Shown here piece by piece: positions 5,073 through 7,349 of a stretch of DNA of 7,349 nucleotides (position 1 is the first letter of the stretch; the number at the start of each line of letters is the position of its first letter). The position numbers and the translations under genes were made by a program. The DNA is from Rectinema sp003452735 (GTDB lineage Bacteria > Spirochaetota > Spirochaetia > Treponematales > Rectinemataceae): contig DAOOGR010000077.1 of NCBI GenBank assembly GCA_035415815.1, positions 1-7,349 of the forward strand. Reading direction: 5' to 3'. The notes under the pieces are model-generated. The model had not been told where the DNA came from. It did not search any database and saw nothing but the letters and a program-made list of their open reading frames with translations.

Positions 5073-5861
5073 ATGGATTATGAAAAACGTTTATATATGA
5101 TCGTTCATCCGAATCACTCGCTAATAGCTTCACAGCTCGAGCCTGAACGCTTCATAAAGCATTATGTCCAGGGCTCGACGCGATACTTTGAAGGTAGGCT
5201 GATCTTTGTCGAAGTCGATCCTGAATTCAGAAACCCCTATTTCGACATCGATACAGCTTATTCAGAGCTCAAACCTCATGAAGACGGTAGACCAAAGGCC
5301 ACAAAATTCATAAAGAGCTACCGGGTATTGGAGCATATGGATTACAACGCATTCGGCAAGCTCTATATAAGCAATTCGCTAGGAGATTATGTGGAGCTGG
5401 AATCCAAACCCCACGAACCTTCAATAGACAGCGATGAATTTAGGATAATGCTTGAAGTAAATCCCGTGCGATTCATAGTGCTAACAAAACTAAACTACCA
5501 TGAGTTTGGCCAATTCATAACCGACCCTCGCAACACCAAGGGTGCGCCAAAGACCGCTTTTACACTCCTCGAGTTCGATAGTCAACAATTCATGAAAGAA
5601 TATGAGGAAAATCCGCTTATCCGCTGCTATGTACCTGGTATACATCCCGCAAGACTTGCAGCGGCCATAGAGGAAGTCCGCAATACGCCAGGCAAGGTTG
5701 TCAAGGGTATTTCTCTAGACTGTCCAATCGACCATATTTCGTATAAATATCTCAAGGAAGGATTCGTCTTCGCTGAGCATGATAAACCATGCAAATTCTA
5801 CCCCTATCTAGACCTTGGCACTATTGAGCGTAGATTCTATAGATTCTGGAAGAGCATGTAA
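5073..5861 (+). CDS. Conserved-looking cytoplasmic protein of unknown function (262 residues)
   Basis: I do not recognise a named family. The protein has no signal peptide and no membrane helix, and it is rich in Tyr, Phe, Glu and Lys, so it is probably a soluble, globular protein. There is a weak internal repeat: VLxxxxYxxFG occurs at residues 85-95 (VLEHMDYNAFG) and 136-146 (VLTKLNYHEFG), each followed by a beta-like stretch, hinting at two related subdomains. Notable local motifs are HPNHSLIASQL (12-22), DPEFRNPYFDID (49-60), KPHEDGRPKATKFI (67-80) and CYVPGIHPARL (185-195). Only three cysteines (185, 217, 240) are present, with no metal-binding cluster. The start has AGGAGG 8 nt upstream, partly inside a hairpin. 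It lies 88 nt after hppA in the same direction and converges on the thioesterase gene. Residues resemble what I recall from spirochaete hypothetical proteins; unverified. Confidence 0.9.
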   Translation: MDYEKRLYMIVHPNHSLIASQLEPERFIKHYVQGSTRYFEGRLIFVEVDPEFRNPYFDIDTAYSELKPHEDGRPKATKFIKSYRVLEHMDYNAFGKLYISNSLGDYVELESKPHEPSIDSDEFRIMLEVNPVRFIVLTKLNYHEFGQFITDPRNTKGAPKTAFTLLEFDSQQFMKEYEENPLIRCYVPGIHPARLAAAIEEVRNTPGKVVKGISLDCPIDHISYKYLKEGFVFAEHDKPCKFYPYLDLGTIERRFYRFWKSM

Positions 5862-5863
5862 TA

Positions 5864-5898
5864 TATAGCGCTCATTTCGAAGCGGCTATAGCTTTTTT
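5864..5898 (+). terminator. Rho-independent terminator of the 262-residue gene
   Basis: TATAGCGCT (5864-5872) pairs with AGC-G-GCTATA (5881-5890): nine base pairs with one bulged G and an 8-nt loop. After two bases comes TTTTTT (5893-5898). It starts 2 nt after the stop codon of the plus-strand gene and lies mostly inside the 3' end of the convergent thioesterase gene. The same stem on the minus strand is followed by TATTAC, so it is a poor terminator in that direction. Confidence 0.7.
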
Positions 5899-6276
5899 CT
5901 TCTCGATTCGTTCGGAAAATCGTTCAATATCTATAATGGAACGAATATGTTCTGCCTCTCCGACTTTTTCTACTTCGTCCCAAGCTTCGACCTTGAAAGT
6001 TAGCATGCGCCCTTCGATTTTTGCTAGTTCAGAGCGAATTCGAACTTTCATTCCTTTTGGGGTCGGAGCGAGATGTTTGACGGCAATAAAAGCCCCGACC
6101 GTAGCCTTGCCTGATTCCAGAAGATGATCCACCACAAGACGCGAAGTCTCTTCCATGTGCAGTACCATCATCGGTGTCGCATAGACAGGGACGCCTCCTG
6201 AGCCCAGATGCGAGGCGACATACTTTTCTTCCACAATTATTTCCTTTTCTGCGATAATCCCTTCCTTCAATTCCAT
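5872..6276 (-). CDS. FlK-type hotdog-fold acyl-CoA thioesterase
   Basis: A single hotdog-domain thioesterase of 134 residues, resembling the fluoroacetyl-CoA thioesterase FlK family. The three FlK catalytic positions are present with exact spacing: Thr34 and Glu42 in ATPMMVLHMEE (33-43) and His68 in KHLAPTPKG (67-75), corresponding to FlK Thr42, Glu50 and His76. GSGG (25-28), ATVG (58-61), EGR (88-90) and the H-IRSIIDIERF block (110-120) fit the family. The expected reaction is hydrolysis of a short acyl-CoA in the cytoplasm; the substrate is unknown and fluoroacetate should not be assumed. The open frame extends to an ATG at 6318, which overlaps the upstream hydrolase, but the ATG at 6276 has GAGGAG 7 nt upstream and gives the family's usual N-terminus. 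The gap to the hydrolase is 25 nt, so they are probably cotranscribed. Confidence 0.9.
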   Translation of the reverse strand: MELKEGIIAEKEIIVEEKYVASHLGSGGVPVYATPMMVLHMEETSRLVVDHLLESGKATVGAFIAVKHLAPTPKGMKVRIRSELAKIEGRMLTFKVEAWDEVEKVGEAEHIRSIIDIERFSERIEKKKAIAASK

Positions 6277-6283
6277 TGCTGCT

Positions 6284-6289
6284 CTCCTC
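6284..6289 (-). promoter_or_regulatory. Thioesterase ribosome binding site that decides the start
   Basis: GAGGAG on the minus strand, 7 nt before the ATG at 6276. The longer in-frame ATG at 6318 has no comparable site and would overlap the hydrolase stop region by 17 nt. Confidence 0.65.
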
Positions 6290-6301
6290 ATGGTCAGATT
6301 T

Positions 6302-7294
6302 CTATTTGCTCTCTTCATTCAAAGATATATTGCACGACGCTTTATTGCATTTTTCGCTCTTTTCAAGAAAGACACGATCTATGAAAGCGTCTACAGCAGA
6401 TAACCAACGCATCTGGTCTGTCAGAATTCCCACCGCATGCCTGGCACCAGGAATAAGAACTAGCTCCGTCAACCCGATATTGTTCGACAGCCGAGCGCTC
6501 GCCATACGCACGCTCATTATGGTCGGCACATAGCTGTCCTCCATACCGTGAGCAAAGAGAATGGGTATATCGGTCAGCAATACTGCCTTGGACGGGCTTG
6601 CTTCTTTTATGTCGAAGCCTCGCAGAAGGCGTACAAATAACCTTGTAACATGAGCAGAAGGCCATGCTATGAAGTTTGGCATATGAATTGCTCTATACTG
6701 TTCGAGGAGCTCCTCCCATGCCGAAGAAAAAGAACAGTCGGCTACAATAAAATCGACTTCTCTCGAGGGTTTGGCTTTTGTGAGAGGTGCATATTGAAGG
6801 GCCGAGGCCGCTCCGAGCGATTCACCAAAAAGACCATAGAGTGGAGCATTTGAAAAGAGCGAATGTAGCGATTCGACTCCAGCCTTCACATCGTATTTTT
6901 CATAGAAACCATAGGATGGATAGAAGCGCCTTGGAGCCATGCTGGCTCCATGCCCTGCAAGATCGAAAGCCGCTACATTCCAGCCGCGCTCTATGAATGG
7001 TCGCATATATTTTACCATTCCATAACGCGACCATGTTATGCCATGGACAAAGAGCGCTGCCGGTGCATCTTTTCGGCCTCGTAGATACTGGCCTCTCAGA
7101 GTATAGCCATGAGGCGAGGCGAATGACCATTCTTGCCAATCGAGATTTAAAAAACTCTCATCGAACTCCCCCCTCTCGAGTGAAGATTGCTTCGTAAATT
7201 CAAGGCTCTTGCATTTTGGCCTAAACATAAGCACATAGGACACCGCTGTAAGAGTGCATACCAATCCAGCATAAACTACGATTATCGGCCACAT
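6302..7294 (-). CDS. Membrane-anchored alpha/beta hydrolase (serine hydrolase, COG1073-like)
   Basis: A 330-residue alpha/beta hydrolase. Residues 3-23 form a hydrophobic helix followed by RPKCK, indicating an N-terminal membrane anchor; topology of the catalytic domain is not resolved. The oxyanion region is FVHGITWSR (82-90), with DLAGHGAS (111-118) after the next strand. The nucleophile is Ser159 in the elbow LFGESLGAA (155-163). The acid is probably Asp253 in AHGMEDSYVP (248-257), and the base is His286 in PGARHAVG (282-289). The layout is that of YqkD/COG1073-type hydrolases with an insert at about 190-240, a possible lid. Esterase, thioesterase or peptidase activity cannot be told apart. 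No strong ribosome binding site precedes the ATG at 7294; a stop codon 9 nt upstream in frame excludes a longer form. It is first in a unit with the thioesterase. Confidence 0.9.
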   Translation of the reverse strand: MWPIIVVYAGLVCTLTAVSYVLMFRPKCKSLEFTKQSSLERGEFDESFLNLDWQEWSFASPHGYTLRGQYLRGRKDAPAALFVHGITWSRYGMVKYMRPFIERGWNVAAFDLAGHGASMAPRRFYPSYGFYEKYDVKAGVESLHSLFSNAPLYGLFGESLGAASALQYAPLTKAKPSREVDFIVADCSFSSAWEELLEQYRAIHMPNFIAWPSAHVTRLFVRLLRGFDIKEASPSKAVLLTDIPILFAHGMEDSYVPTIMSVRMASARLSNNIGLTELVLIPGARHAVGILTDQMRWLSAVDAFIDRVFLEKSEKCNKASCNISLNEESK

Positions 7295-7349
7295 GCTTGC
7301 ATTCTAGCGCATTTTTAATGAGCTGAGCAGGGCTATAAATTACTGCCAG
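7295..7349. other. Right-edge region upstream of the hydrolase gene
   Basis: 55 bp with no coding evidence. On the minus strand TAGAAT (7306-7301) resembles a -10 element whose start point would fall almost at the hydrolase ATG, implying a very short or absent leader. TTTATA-N17-AAAAAT further upstream is an alternative weak promoter. Neither is convincing. Confidence 0.3.

Noticed and set aside
6277..6318. N-terminal extension of the thioesterase from the ATG at 6318
   Set aside because: It would overlap the hydrolase end, has no good ribosome binding site, and adds residues (MKRANRNLTMRRAA) absent from the family; the ATG at 6276 is better supported.
6363..6996. Short ORFs in other frames within the alpha/beta hydrolase gene
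   Set aside because: The hydrolase frame holds the complete catalytic triad motifs; the others have none.

Overview
The window reads as an ordinary bacterial chromosome segment of moderate GC with dense gene packing. It has ATG or GTG starts preceded by clear AGGAGG-type ribosome binding sites and sigma70-like promoters. There is no rRNA, tRNA, CRISPR array or mobile element. The taxon cannot be fixed from the sequence alone. A K+-dependent, probably Na+-type membrane pyrophosphatase suggests an anaerobic or fermentative bacterium. The 262-residue unknown protein reminds me of proteins from Spirochaetota (Treponema/Rectinema-like), but that is recollection and not a search result.

Region 1 (1-2436, minus strand) is an arginine biosynthesis operon in the order argC-argJ-argB. 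It contains N-acetyl-gamma-glutamyl-phosphate reductase, glutamate N-acetyltransferase (ornithine acetyltransferase) and the first 14 codons of what is very probably N-acetylglutamate kinase, which runs off the left edge. argC and argJ are 14 nt apart. argJ and the putative argB are separated by 111 nt holding an imperfect tandem duplication of about 40 bp.

Region 2 (2437-2908) is a 470-bp divergent intergenic region, and the most interesting part of the window. On the minus strand it has two possible argC promoters. One, proximal, carries a TTGCAC-N7-GTGCAA palindrome between and over its -35 and -10 elements. The other, distal, would transcribe an untracked 36-codon ORF with a good Shine-Dalgarno. 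That ORF holds six arginine codons, ends in tandem Arg-Arg-stop and sits next to RNA hairpins, so it is a candidate arginine leader peptide. On the plus strand it has a strong promoter for hppA and a doubtful 33-codon ORF encoding one membrane helix.

Region 3 (2909-5861, plus strand) holds hppA and, 88 nt later, a 262-residue cytoplasmic protein of unknown function. The ribosome binding site of the unknown gene lies in a small hairpin. Its transcription probably ends at a hairpin plus T-run that lies inside the 3' end of the convergent next gene.

Region 4 (5872-7294, minus strand) is a two-gene unit. It has a membrane-anchored alpha/beta hydrolase followed by a FlK-type hotdog thioesterase, whose better start is 14 codons inside the longest ORF. 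No substrate can be assigned. No large novel system such as a defence island or biosynthetic cluster is visible. The novelty candidates are the argC leader region and the unknown protein.
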